Assembly: GCA_013695775.1 (NCBI GenBank)
Contig: JACCZV010000145.1
Span: forward strand, 1-8,290
Source of the DNA: Chitinophagales bacterium
GTDB lineage: Bacteria > Bacteroidota > Bacteroidia > Chitinophagales > UBA10324
Direction: 5' to 3'
Length of the DNA: 8,290 bases
Made by a program: the position numbers and the translations under genes. Shown here piece by piece: positions 1 to 6,604 of the stretch. Each line of letters begins with the position of its first letter. The first letter of the stretch is position 1. The notes beneath the pieces were generated by a model. That model was given only the letters and a program-made list of their open reading frames with translations. It was not told the origin of the DNA and searched no databases.

Positions 1-811
1 CACCTCCGGGAACAGGGGTAATAAAACTGCATTTAGAAGCTGCATTTTCAAAATCTACATCACCACACAATCTGAATCCTGATTTTTTGGTATGATCTTT
101 TATCCGATTGATCCCTACATCAATTACCACAGCATCCTCTTTCACCATATCCTTTGTTATAAAACCAGCAACGCCAATTGCTGCAATAAGAATATCTGCC
201 TGCAGGCAAATCTCTTTCAAATTTTTTGTTTTGCTGTGAGTAATGGTTACTGAGCAATTCCCCGGATACGTATTACGCGAAAGTAAAATGGCAATTGGAG
301 TGCCTACAATGCTACTACGGCCAACCACTACACAATGTTTTCCAGAAGTCTCTATTTTATAATATTCAAGTAACAAAAGAATACCATATGGTGTAGCTGG
401 GAGATGACCTGAAAGTCCCTTTACCATTCTGCCAATATTCACCGGATGAAAACCATCCACATCTTTGCGGGGTGACATTGCTGCGGTAATTTTTTCATCG
501 TTAATTTGTGGAGGTAATGGCAATTGCACTAAGATTCCATCAACGCCATCATCAGAGTTAAGTTTTTGTACCGTTTCTTCTAACTCCTGATGCGAAATAT
601 TGGTCTCAAACCTTAATAGGGTAGATTTGAACCCTACCTTTTCACAGGCTTTTATTTTGGATCTGATATACGATTCGCTTGCAGGATTATTTCCAACAAG
701 CACTGCAGCAAGGTGAGGAGTTTCAACATTTGATGAAATAATCTTCTTAACTTTCGCAGCTATCTCTTCCTGAAGCTCGAGTGAAACCTGTTTGCCATCG
801 AGAAGCTGCAT
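1..811 (-). CDS. folD: FolD bifunctional methylenetetrahydrofolate dehydrogenase/cyclohydrolase, C-terminus cut by window edge
   Basis: FolD is a cytosolic enzyme that oxidises 5,10-methylene-THF to 5,10-methenyl-THF with NADP and hydrolyses it to 10-formyl-THF, supplying one-carbon units for purines and initiator fMet-tRNA. Reading down from the ATG at 811-809 gives 270 residues without a stop before the edge. The catalytic YxxxK is Y48/K52 (SYIRSKIKACEKVG), followed by VQLPLP at 95-100 and KDVDGFHP at 116-123. The nucleotide-binding stretch VVVGRSSIVGTP covers 161-172, DVGINR 231-236 and TPVPGG 265-270. The family is usually about 285-295 residues, so only some 15-25 C-terminal residues are missing. 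The ATG is chosen because the protein begins MQLLDGK, as FolD proteins normally do, and no Shine-Dalgarno is visible. It lies 56 nt downstream of lepA on the same strand with no clear terminator or promoter between, so cotranscription is likely. Confidence 0.96.
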   Translation of the reverse strand, partial: MQLLDGKQVSLELQEEIAAKVKKIISSNVETPHLAAVLVGNNPASESYIRSKIKACEKVGFKSTLLRFETNISHQELEETVQKLNSDDGVDGILVQLPLPPQINDEKITAAMSPRKDVDGFHPVNIGRMVKGLSGHLPATPYGILLLLEYYKIETSGKHCVVVGRSSIVGTPIAILLSRNTYPGNCSVTITHSKTKNLKEICLQADILIAAIGVAGFITKDMVKEDAVVIDVGINRIKDHTKKSGFRLCGDVDFENAASKCSFITPVPGG

Positions 812-867
812 ATAATGAGGGTTACAAATTTTTTCTTAGCAGGGAATTGAAAAGGGCAGGAGGGATG

Positions 868-2658
868 TTAATCCTCTAATTTTAATACTGCAAGGAAAGC
901 TGACTGAGGCACCTCCACATTTCCAATCTGGCGCATTCTCTTCTTTCCTTTCTTCTGCTTTTCAAGTAATTTTCTTTTGCGGCTTATGTCACCGCCATAG
1001 CATTTGGCTATAACGTCTTTCCGTAAAGCTGAAATGGTTTCACGGGCAATTATTTTTTGACCTATTGCTGCTTGTATTGCTATCACAAACTGCTGCCTTG
1101 GCAACAGCTCCTTCAATTTCTCACATATTTTTCTCCCGAAATCATAAGCATGATCTTTATGGATAAGAGCAGATAAAGCATCTACGTTTTCCGCGTTCAA
1201 TTTAATATCAAGCTTTACAAGGTCACCAGTGCGATAACCGATAGGATGATAATCAAAAGAGGCATATCCACGGGAGATGGATTTCAGCTTATCATAAAAA
1301 TCAAATACTATCTCTGCAAGAGGCATTTCAAACGAAACCTCTACGCGTAGAGGAGTTAAATAATTTTGGTTTTTGAGAATTCCCCGTTTCCCAATACACA
1401 GCGATAATATAGAACCGATATATTCCGGTTTAGTAATAACCTGTGCCTTGATGTATGGCTCTTCTACACGATCGAGCTTGGTTGGGTCAGGAAATTCACT
1501 CGGGTTGTTCACCACCATATCTTTCCCGTCTGTAGTGTACACGTGATATGAAACGTTGGGCACAGTGGTAATCACAGGCATATCAAACTCACGGTCTAAT
1601 CTTTCCTGGATAATTTCGAGATGAAGCATTCCTAAAAAACCACAGCGGAACCCAAAGCCAAGAGCTGCTGAAGACTCTGGCTCAAAGGTTAGTGATGCAT
1701 CATTGAGCCTTAGTTTCTCCATGGAATCACGCAGTTCCTCATAATCATCGGTATCCACCGGATAGATGCCGGCAAAAACCATCGGCTTTACCTCTTCGAA
1801 TCCGTGAATTGATTCTTTGCAGGGATTGTTTTTTAGTGTGAGCGTGTCGCCAACCTTTACTTCGCTTGCATCCTTTATCCCTGTGATGATGTAGCCGACA
1901 TCTCCTGTCTTCACTACTTCACGCGGTGATCTTTCTAACAACAACGCGCCGATTTCCTCGGCATCATACTCACTGCCAGCATTAAAAAATTTAACCTGAT
2001 CACCTTTTCTTAATTCACCATTAAATATGCGGTAATATACAATCACTCCCCGGTAGGAATTAAAAACAGAATCAAAAACCAAAGCCTGTAAGGGTGCATT
2101 GGGATCACCTTTGGGGGCAGGAATACGCTCTATAATATTCTCTAAAATATTGTCAACACCTTCGCCGGTCTTGCCACTTGCCAATAAAATATCTTCCGAT
2201 TTGCAGCCGATGAGATCAAGAATCTGGTCGCGTGTTTCCTCGATCATAGCGCCATCCATATCAATCTTATTGATGATAGGAATGATTTCGAGGTTGCTGT
2301 CAATGGCCAGGTAAAGATTTGAAATTGTCTGGGCCTGAATTCCCTGTGAGGCATCTACCAATAAGAGCGCCCCTTCGCACGAAGCTATAGCCCGTGATAC
2401 CTCATAGCTGAAATCCACATGGCCGGGAGTATCAATAAGATTCAATACATAATGTTCACCCTTCTGCTCATAAAGCATCTGAATCGCATGGCTCTTGATC
2501 GTTATGCCTTTCTCCCGCTCTAAATCCATATCATCAAGAACCTGATTCATCATCTGTCGCTCTGTTATGGTCTTGGTTTTTTCTAAGAGCCGGTCTGCCA
2601 GGGTGCTTTTTCCATGATCTATATGAGCGATGATGCAAAAATTTCGAATATTCTTCAC
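868..2658 (-). CDS. lepA: LepA (elongation factor 4), ribosome-associated translational GTPase
   Basis: LepA/EF4 is a membrane- and ribosome-associated GTPase implicated in back-translocation, initiation or ribosome assembly. Numbered from the GTG at 2658, the GTPase motifs are complete: G1 AHIDHGKST 11-19, G2 GITIK 51-55, G3 DTPGH 76-80 with the catalytic His80, G4 NKID 130-133 and G5 SGK 161-163. The LepA-specific C-terminal domain is present (CYGGDISRKRKLLEKQKKGK, then GNVEVPQSAF), which separates it from EF-G, BipA and TypA. Length is 596 residues against 599 in E. coli. An ATG six codons upstream (2676) is in frame, but the extra codons contain a perfect -7 promoter element (2664-2671). 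The GTG start gives MKNIRNF, aligning residue for residue with the E. coli start MKNIRNF. I therefore prefer GTG; the ATG form would be 602 residues. It is the first gene of a probable lepA-folD operon. Confidence 0.95.
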   Translation of the reverse strand: MKNIRNFCIIAHIDHGKSTLADRLLEKTKTITERQMMNQVLDDMDLEREKGITIKSHAIQMLYEQKGEHYVLNLIDTPGHVDFSYEVSRAIASCEGALLLVDASQGIQAQTISNLYLAIDSNLEIIPIINKIDMDGAMIEETRDQILDLIGCKSEDILLASGKTGEGVDNILENIIERIPAPKGDPNAPLQALVFDSVFNSYRGVIVYYRIFNGELRKGDQVKFFNAGSEYDAEEIGALLLERSPREVVKTGDVGYIITGIKDASEVKVGDTLTLKNNPCKESIHGFEEVKPMVFAGIYPVDTDDYEELRDSMEKLRLNDASLTFEPESSAALGFGFRCGFLGMLHLEIIQERLDREFDMPVITTVPNVSYHVYTTDGKDMVVNNPSEFPDPTKLDRVEEPYIKAQVITKPEYIGSILSLCIGKRGILKNQNYLTPLRVEVSFEMPLAEIVFDFYDKLKSISRGYASFDYHPIGYRTGDLVKLDIKLNAENVDALSALIHKDHAYDFGRKICEKLKELLPRQQFVIAIQAAIGQKIIARETISALRKDVIAKCYGGDISRKRKLLEKQKKGKKRMRQIGNVEVPQSAFLAVLKLED

Positions 2659-2663
2659 GGCGG

Positions 2664-2671
2664 CAAAGATA
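2664..2671 (-). promoter_or_regulatory. Bacteroidetes -7 element of lepA
   Basis: Read on the minus strand this is TATCTTTG, an exact match to the TAnnTTTG -7 consensus known from Bacteroidetes sigma-A promoters. It ends five bases before the GTG at 2658, so the expected transcription start falls at or within a few bases of that codon, giving a leaderless or nearly leaderless mRNA. No good TTTG-like -33 element is visible about 20 bases upstream, which is the main weakness. Confidence 0.6.
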
Positions 2672-2764
2672 GCCATTCGAGGCAGATAAGAATGGAAGAC
2701 TTGGAACTCAGATACAGAAAGATTTTTATCATTTATGCATTTCTATTTTAGTTGCTATCCCTAA

Positions 2765-2781
2765 TCATATCAAGAATATGA
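2765..2781. promoter_or_regulatory. Short inverted repeat over the -33 region of the ABC gene promoter (possible operator)
   Basis: TCATAT and ATATGA form perfect 6-bp arms separated by five bases (CAAGA). The dyad ends 13 bases before the -7 element at 2795, so it overlaps where the -33 box should be, the position expected for a repressor or activator site. The arms are AT-rich and short, so chance is possible in this AT-rich spacer. No regulator gene is adjacent. Confidence 0.25.
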
Positions 2782-2794
2782 GCACATGAACCCC

Positions 2795-2802
2795 TAATTT
2801 TG
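2795..2802 (+). promoter_or_regulatory. Bacteroidetes -7 element of the ABC transporter operon
   Basis: TAATTTTG is an exact TAnnTTTG match, placed 18 bases before the GTG at 2821. Expected initiation near 2806-2809 would give a leader of about 12-15 nt. It shares its last three bases with a TTG that could otherwise be called as the ATPase start, which argues against that TTG. No convincing -33 TTTG is seen. It faces away from the lepA promoter, with about 120 bp between the two -7 elements. Confidence 0.6.
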
Positions 2803-2820
2803 CGGTCAATTTTTTTCCAA

Positions 2821-3756
2821 GTGTCAGCAGAATCCATCATTCGTCTCCAGCATCTATCGAAACACTTTGGCAATTTTGAAGCAGTGAACGACTTAAATCT
2901 GGAAGTGAAATCCGGTGATGTCTTCGGCTTTCTTGGTCCCAATGGTGCCGGAAAAAGCACCACAATAAGGATGATGTTGTCGCTGATAAAACCAACAGCA
3001 GGAAACATTTTCATTTTCGGAAAAAATCTTTTTGAATCAAGAAGTAAAATCCTGAAACGGATAGGCTGCATCGTAGAAAAGCCTGATTTCTATTTGTATT
3101 TGTCTGCTGAAAAAAATCTGGAGCTATTTGGAAAACTTTCAGGAATCATTCCCTCCAAAAATAAGATCGCGGAGTTGATTGAGTTGGTGGGATTGAAAGG
3201 AAGAGCAAAGGATAAAGTGAAAACCTATTCGCATGGCATGAAGCAACGTTTGGGTCTTGCCCAAACTCTGATTCATGATCCTGAACTCATCATTGTCGAT
3301 GAACCCACTACAGGATTGGATCCACAGGGAATCATTGATGTACGCCAACTGATTCTTCGTCTCAAAAATGACTTCAGAAAAACGGTATTGCTTTCATCCC
3401 ATCAGCTCAATGAGGTGGAACAGATTGCCACTCGCATGGCCATCATTAACAAGGGGAAAACCATAGTGCAGGGGGAAGTTAGTGAACTGCTTTCAACATC
3501 TGATTTGATAGTGTCGGTGGAGGTGGGCAATGTTGAAGGAACAAAACAACTGATTCAAAATTCATCATGGATCTCAAAATTGAAATTAACGGACAACAGT
3601 CATATGGATTTCAATATCTCCAAAGAAGAAATTTCCGCACTCACAAAATTTTTGGTTGAGAGAGATGTGAGAGTTTTCAGCGTGCATTACAAAAGAACGC
3701 TTGAAGACTATTTTTTAAAGCTGACAAATCAGCAAAACCTCCTGACTAATCGATAA
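2821..3756 (+). CDS. ABC transporter ATP-binding protein (CcmA/BcrA/NatA-like, ABC-2 exporter type)
   Basis: This is the cytoplasmic ATPase subunit of an ABC-2-type exporter, 311 residues from the GTG at 2821. All nucleotide-site motifs are visible: Walker A GPNGAGKST 39-47, Q-loop region with Glu in place of Gln (VEKPDFYLYLSAEKNL, about 85-100), signature YSHGMKQRL 136-144, Walker B LIIVDEPTTGLDP 156-168 and H-loop SSHQL 192-196. The non-canonical SHGMKQR signature and the EKPDFY segment are typical of drug/antibiotic/Na+ exporter ATPases of the BcrA/NatA group. After about residue 215 comes a roughly 95-residue C-terminal extension common in this group. An in-frame TTG at 2800 would add seven residues but lies inside the -7 promoter element, so GTG is preferred. 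The permease gene follows after 25 nt. The substrate is unknown. Confidence 0.93.
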   Translation: MSAESIIRLQHLSKHFGNFEAVNDLNLEVKSGDVFGFLGPNGAGKSTTIRMMLSLIKPTAGNIFIFGKNLFESRSKILKRIGCIVEKPDFYLYLSAEKNLELFGKLSGIIPSKNKIAELIELVGLKGRAKDKVKTYSHGMKQRLGLAQTLIHDPELIIVDEPTTGLDPQGIIDVRQLILRLKNDFRKTVLLSSHQLNEVEQIATRMAIINKGKTIVQGEVSELLSTSDLIVSVEVGNVEGTKQLIQNSSWISKLKLTDNSHMDFNISKEEISALTKFLVERDVRVFSVHYKRTLEDYFLKLTNQQNLLTNR

Positions 3757-3781
3757 CACTACAGGAAAGTGTGATAAATTT

Positions 3782-4621
3782 ATGTGGCCATTAGCTAAAA
3801 TAGAGCTTTACAAAATCTTCCGCCGCGGGCGCAGCTACATCGGTTTCGTTGCCCTTGCAGTGATTGTAGCCGTTATACAACTTGCATTGTATGTTGATGG
3901 AGCTAATTACGTGCAATTCTTTATTCAACAGTTAGAACAATCATTCAACATACAGGGTAAGATCATTAATGGAAATTTAGTGGCATACATCATTCTACAA
4001 ACGCTGGTCATCCAAATGCCCTTACTTGTTGCATTGGTTACCGGAGATTTGTTGAGTGGTGAAGCGGCGACCGGAACCATACGTTTGCTCGCTACAAAAC
4101 CTATTTCACGAAGCAATGTAGTATACGCAAAATTTTTTGCCGGGAGTGTGTACACGCTAGCACTGGTGATCTGGCTGGGAATCATTTCATTGCTGATCGG
4201 ATTGATGATATTCGGCAGGGGCGATTTAATTGTATTGAATAGTGAGCAGGTTTCAATTCTTCGTGCAGAGGATACATTGTGGCGTTTTGGTGGTGCCATG
4301 ATGATTGCCTTTCTGAGCCTGACAGTTATCACTACTTTTTCAATGATGCTTTCTGCATTTACAGACAATTCTATCGGACCGATTGTGGCAACCATTGCGG
4401 TGGTCATCATTTTTACCATCATTGGCACTATGGAATTTCCATTGTTTGAAAAAACCAACCCGTTTTTATTTACCACCCACATGATAGTGTGGCGAAGCAT
4501 GTTCGCTGAACCGTTGCCATTGAATCAACTCCTAATTTCGGTTTCTGTTTTGACGGGTCACATCATCATATTCCTGGGAATTACACTTTACTACTTTAAT
4601 CGCAAAGACATCCTTAACTGA
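3782..4621 (+). CDS. ABC-2 type transporter permease, six predicted membrane helices
   Basis: This 279-residue integral inner-membrane protein is the expected partner of the ATPase just upstream; one ATPase and one permease gene suggest a homodimeric exporter. Hydrophobic segments lie at about 20-38, 67-87, 121-144, 171-193, 199-216 and 250-272. The short basic N-terminus (KIELYKIFRRGRSY) is the amphipathic lead-in typical of ABC-2 permeases. The segment GDLLSGEAATGTIRLLATKP (88-107), after helix 2, is the conserved cytoplasmic ABC-2 motif in which GEAATGTIR-like sequences contact the ATPase. A soluble loop at about 145-170 separates helices 3 and 4. The stop is TGA directly followed by TAA, and the next gene begins seven bases later, so translational coupling is plausible. 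Sequence does not reveal the substrate. Confidence 0.9.
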   Translation: MWPLAKIELYKIFRRGRSYIGFVALAVIVAVIQLALYVDGANYVQFFIQQLEQSFNIQGKIINGNLVAYIILQTLVIQMPLLVALVTGDLLSGEAATGTIRLLATKPISRSNVVYAKFFAGSVYTLALVIWLGIISLLIGLMIFGRGDLIVLNSEQVSILRAEDTLWRFGGAMMIAFLSLTVITTFSMMLSAFTDNSIGPIVATIAVVIIFTIIGTMEFPLFEKTNPFLFTTHMIVWRSMFAEPLPLNQLLISVSVLTGHIIIFLGITLYYFNRKDILN

Positions 4622-4628
4622 TAAGATT

Positions 4629-5402
4629 ATGAAATTTGAAACTGCAGAAATCAGTGAATCTGGCAAGATATATTATGATTTATTTTCCTTAAGAACAGTA
4701 AATCCGCAATTCTTCAAAACGTCGCATTTTCAGATTTTTCTCATCCTATTCACCATCCATTATACAACATTCACCTTTGCACAAACACCCAATCAAATCA
4801 TCAATACTGTCAATCAGCGATTCAGCAAGGTAAATGACTACACAGCAGATGTAAATGTGAAGTGCGAAATTCCGTCCATCAAAATTGATGCGATCAATGC
4901 CAAAGTGATATACAGGAAACCGGATAAATTTAAAATCAAATCAACTGGCATTCTTATTCTGCCAAAACAGAAGGTGAATTTTCTGTTTACAACGATTGCA
5001 GATACTACCCAATATACTGCCGTAAAAACCGGAGAAGAACTGATTGGCACAGTAAAGTCTCAGGTAGTTAATGTAATTCCAAATAAAGACACGAGTGATC
5101 TGATACTTGGAAAATTCTGGATTGATGCAGTCCGGGGACTGGTCTTGAAATCACAACTGACCACAAAGTCACAGGGTACCATACTTATCGAAAATACTTA
5201 TGGCAATATGTTGGAATATGGTCTGCCTGATAAAATGCTGTTCACAATTGAGACCCAAAAATTTAAGCTGCCCAAAGCACTTTCTATGGATATCAATACT
5301 TCAAAAAAAGATGCAGTGGCAGATGATGGAAAAGGAAGGATTACGTTAGTGCTTACCAGGTATGTGGTGAATAAGGGCGTAAGCAGTGAAGAGCTTAAGT
5401 AA
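4629..5402 (+). CDS. Exported LolA-like periplasmic protein with an unusually long pre-signal N-terminus
   Basis: The product has 257 residues. A hydrophobic stretch at about 34-50 followed by FA-QTPNQ suggests signal peptidase cleavage after Ala51. The mature part begins PNQIINTVNQRFSKVNDYTADVNVKCE, a helix then beta-strands, continuing with KVIYRKPDKFKIKS and later GKFWIDAVRGLVLKSQLTTK. This pattern resembles the LolA/LolB/RseB half-barrel (outer membrane lipoprotein-sorting protein-like) that binds acyl chains in the periplasm. The assignment comes from pattern recognition, not alignment, and this is not canonical LolA. There is no lipobox Cys. About 33 mostly polar residues precede the hydrophobic segment, and no ATG, GTG or TTG lies in frame between 4629 and that segment. 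The gene starts seven bases after the permease stop, so it probably belongs to the transporter operon as a periplasmic partner. Confidence 0.72.
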   Translation: MKFETAEISESGKIYYDLFSLRTVNPQFFKTSHFQIFLILFTIHYTTFTFAQTPNQIINTVNQRFSKVNDYTADVNVKCEIPSIKIDAINAKVIYRKPDKFKIKSTGILILPKQKVNFLFTTIADTTQYTAVKTGEELIGTVKSQVVNVIPNKDTSDLILGKFWIDAVRGLVLKSQLTTKSQGTILIENTYGNMLEYGLPDKMLFTIETQKFKLPKALSMDINTSKKDAVADDGKGRITLVLTRYVVNKGVSSEELK

Positions 5403-5417
5403 TATGTCGCCTATTTA

Positions 5418-5436
5418 GCGGAGGTGAGGCCTTCGC
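5418..5436 (+). terminator. Stem-loop after the ABC/LolA-like operon (weak terminator candidate)
   Basis: GCGGAGG and CCTTCGC can pair over seven bases (one G-U pair on the plus-strand RNA) around the loop TGAGG, 15 bases after the stop at 5402. No U tract follows; the downstream sequence is ATTCAAAAAAC. It is therefore not a classical intrinsic terminator, and could be an mRNA 3' stabiliser or chance. Confidence 0.3.
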
Positions 5437-5478
5437 ATTCAAAAAACTAAATAATCTCCCTTTTACTGCAAAAAGACC

Positions 5479-5485
5479 TAATTTG
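5479..5485 (+). promoter_or_regulatory. Promoter-like -7 element of the AI-2E-family gene
   Basis: TAATTTG matches the Bacteroidetes TAnnTTTG element with the spacer one base short, and ends eight bases before the ATG at 5494. The spacing agrees with the near-leaderless arrangement at the other promoters here. No clear -33 box is present, so it is weaker than the elements at 2664 and 2795. Confidence 0.4.
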
Positions 5486-5493
5486 TCCACCTT

Positions 5494-6591
5494 ATGAATA
5501 CAATAAGATTGCCCCGTGTAGCAGTATACGTATTTGTGCTAATGTTTTTAGTGCTCGTATACCTTATTATGAAAACCCTTAGCTTTTACCTGATACCTGC
5601 GACTTTCGCCGGGTTGCTTGCCATGCTGATGTTGCCACTCAACCGTAAATTGGAAAGCTGGCGGGTACCGCGGCTTCTGGCAATTATAATTTCTTTGCTC
5701 ATCATTCTTATAATCATTAGCGGCATCATTACTATCATCTCTACCCAGGTGTTGAAATTTGCTAAAGACTTGCCTACTATTCAACAGCAGCTTACTGGAA
5801 AATTTCAGGAATTTCAGGAATTTATTCAGAAAGTAACCGGCATTACTGCCGAAAACCAGATGAACTTCATAAATAAGGAAGTAAACTCAATAATCGCATC
5901 TGCCGATCAGTGGGCTACAGGAATTCTGGTAGCTACAGGAGGTACCCTTGCCGGCCTTGGATTGCTGATAATACATTTCATTTTCATTTTAATATACCGC
6001 AATCGCATCAAGCTGTTTGTGCTTGGATTGATCCCCGAAGGCAATCATGAAAAAGCAAATGAGGTGATGCAGCAAATAACGAAGGTCACACGTCAATACC
6101 TTATTGGTGTGGTAACGGTGATGGCCATATTATCTGTATTAAACTCTGTTGGATTGATTGCATTGGGTATTCAAAACGCGATATTTTTCGGAGTGCTTGC
6201 TGCAGTGCTCAACATAATACCGTATATAGGAGTTTGGATTGGGAGCGGTTTGCCATTGTTGCTTGCATTAATTACGAAGGATAGTTTGTTTTATCCGATA
6301 GGAGTGATATTGGTGTTTCTGGTAACTCAGTTCATAGATAACAATTTTCTAACCCCAAGAATTACGGGATCTCAGGTTCAGATAAATGCATTAGCAACAA
6401 TAGGGGTAATTCTTGTAGGGAATATGGTTTGGGGTGTTATCGGAATGATATTGTTTATTCCACTATTGGGAATGGCTAAAATTCTTTTCGATAATGTGGA
6501 GGAGCTGAAACCCTTCGGACATCTCATTGGAGATGAGGAGAAAGTGAAAAAGAAGTTTGCAGGAAAAATTATTCTAAAAAGAAAAGCATAA
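5494..6591 (+). CDS. AI-2E family transporter (PerM/YhhT-like membrane protein)
   Basis: This 365-residue polytopic inner-membrane protein matches the AI-2E transporter family (about 350-370 residues). Helices appear at about 8-28, 30-48, 61-84, 145-169, 203-225, 228-248, 249-262, 265-283 and 300-330. A long non-membrane segment at about 85-144, between the third and fourth helices, is the usual large loop of the family. Diagnostic motifs are NIIPYIGVWIGSGLPLLLAL at 240-259 and the run from DNNFLTPRI (282-290) to GSQVQINAL (292-300). The C-terminus is basic (KVKKKFAGKIILKRKA). Family members have been linked to AI-2 release (TqsA) or to Na+/H+ exchange and stress tolerance, so a quorum-sensing role should not be assumed. 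ATG at 5494 is the first start after the promoter-like element at 5479. It is probably monocistronic; it converges on the next gene with 13 bp between stops. Confidence 0.92.
   Translation: MNTIRLPRVAVYVFVLMFLVLVYLIMKTLSFYLIPATFAGLLAMLMLPLNRKLESWRVPRLLAIIISLLIILIIISGIITIISTQVLKFAKDLPTIQQQLTGKFQEFQEFIQKVTGITAENQMNFINKEVNSIIASADQWATGILVATGGTLAGLGLLIIHFIFILIYRNRIKLFVLGLIPEGNHEKANEVMQQITKVTRQYLIGVVTVMAILSVLNSVGLIALGIQNAIFFGVLAAVLNIIPYIGVWIGSGLPLLLALITKDSLFYPIGVILVFLVTQFIDNNFLTPRITGSQVQINALATIGVILVGNMVWGVIGMILFIPLLGMAKILFDNVEELKPFGHLIGDEEKVKKKFAGKIILKRKA
5801..5823 (+). repeat. In-frame 9-bp tandem repeat, 2.5 copies
   Basis: AATTTCAGG occurs twice in tandem, followed by a partial AATTT. It lies inside the AI-2E-family gene and yields FQEFQEF in the large loop (residues 104-110). 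The unit keeps the frame, so copy-number change would add or remove three residues. Confidence 0.6.
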
Positions 6592-6604
6592 CGAACTAAA
6601 TTCA

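Noticed and set aside
3756..3773. Small inverted repeat ACACT-N7-AGTGT between ATPase and permease
   Set aside because: A 5-bp stem with no U tract and only 25 nt between genes; too weak for a terminator or attenuator call.
3925..4500. A 191-codon open frame on the minus strand
   Set aside because: It lies wholly antisense to the ABC-2 permease. Its translation is low-complexity shadow sequence with no family features, while the plus-strand frame shows six helices and the ABC-2 motif.
2821..4621. Gliding-motility ABC transporter GldA/GldFG
   Set aside because: Gld transporters use separate GldF and GldG proteins, the latter long with a large non-membrane part. Here there is one 279-residue permease followed by a LolA-like protein, and no gld gene is nearby.
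4629..5402. Canonical LolA lipoprotein chaperone
   Set aside because: The protein shares only a general half-barrel-like pattern and an export signal. LolA genes normally sit elsewhere (often near ftsK), so the lolA symbol was not used.
5494..6591. AI-2 quorum-sensing exporter
   Set aside because: The family name is historical. Nothing in the window (no luxS, no signalling gene) supports AI-2 as the substrate, so only the family is claimed.
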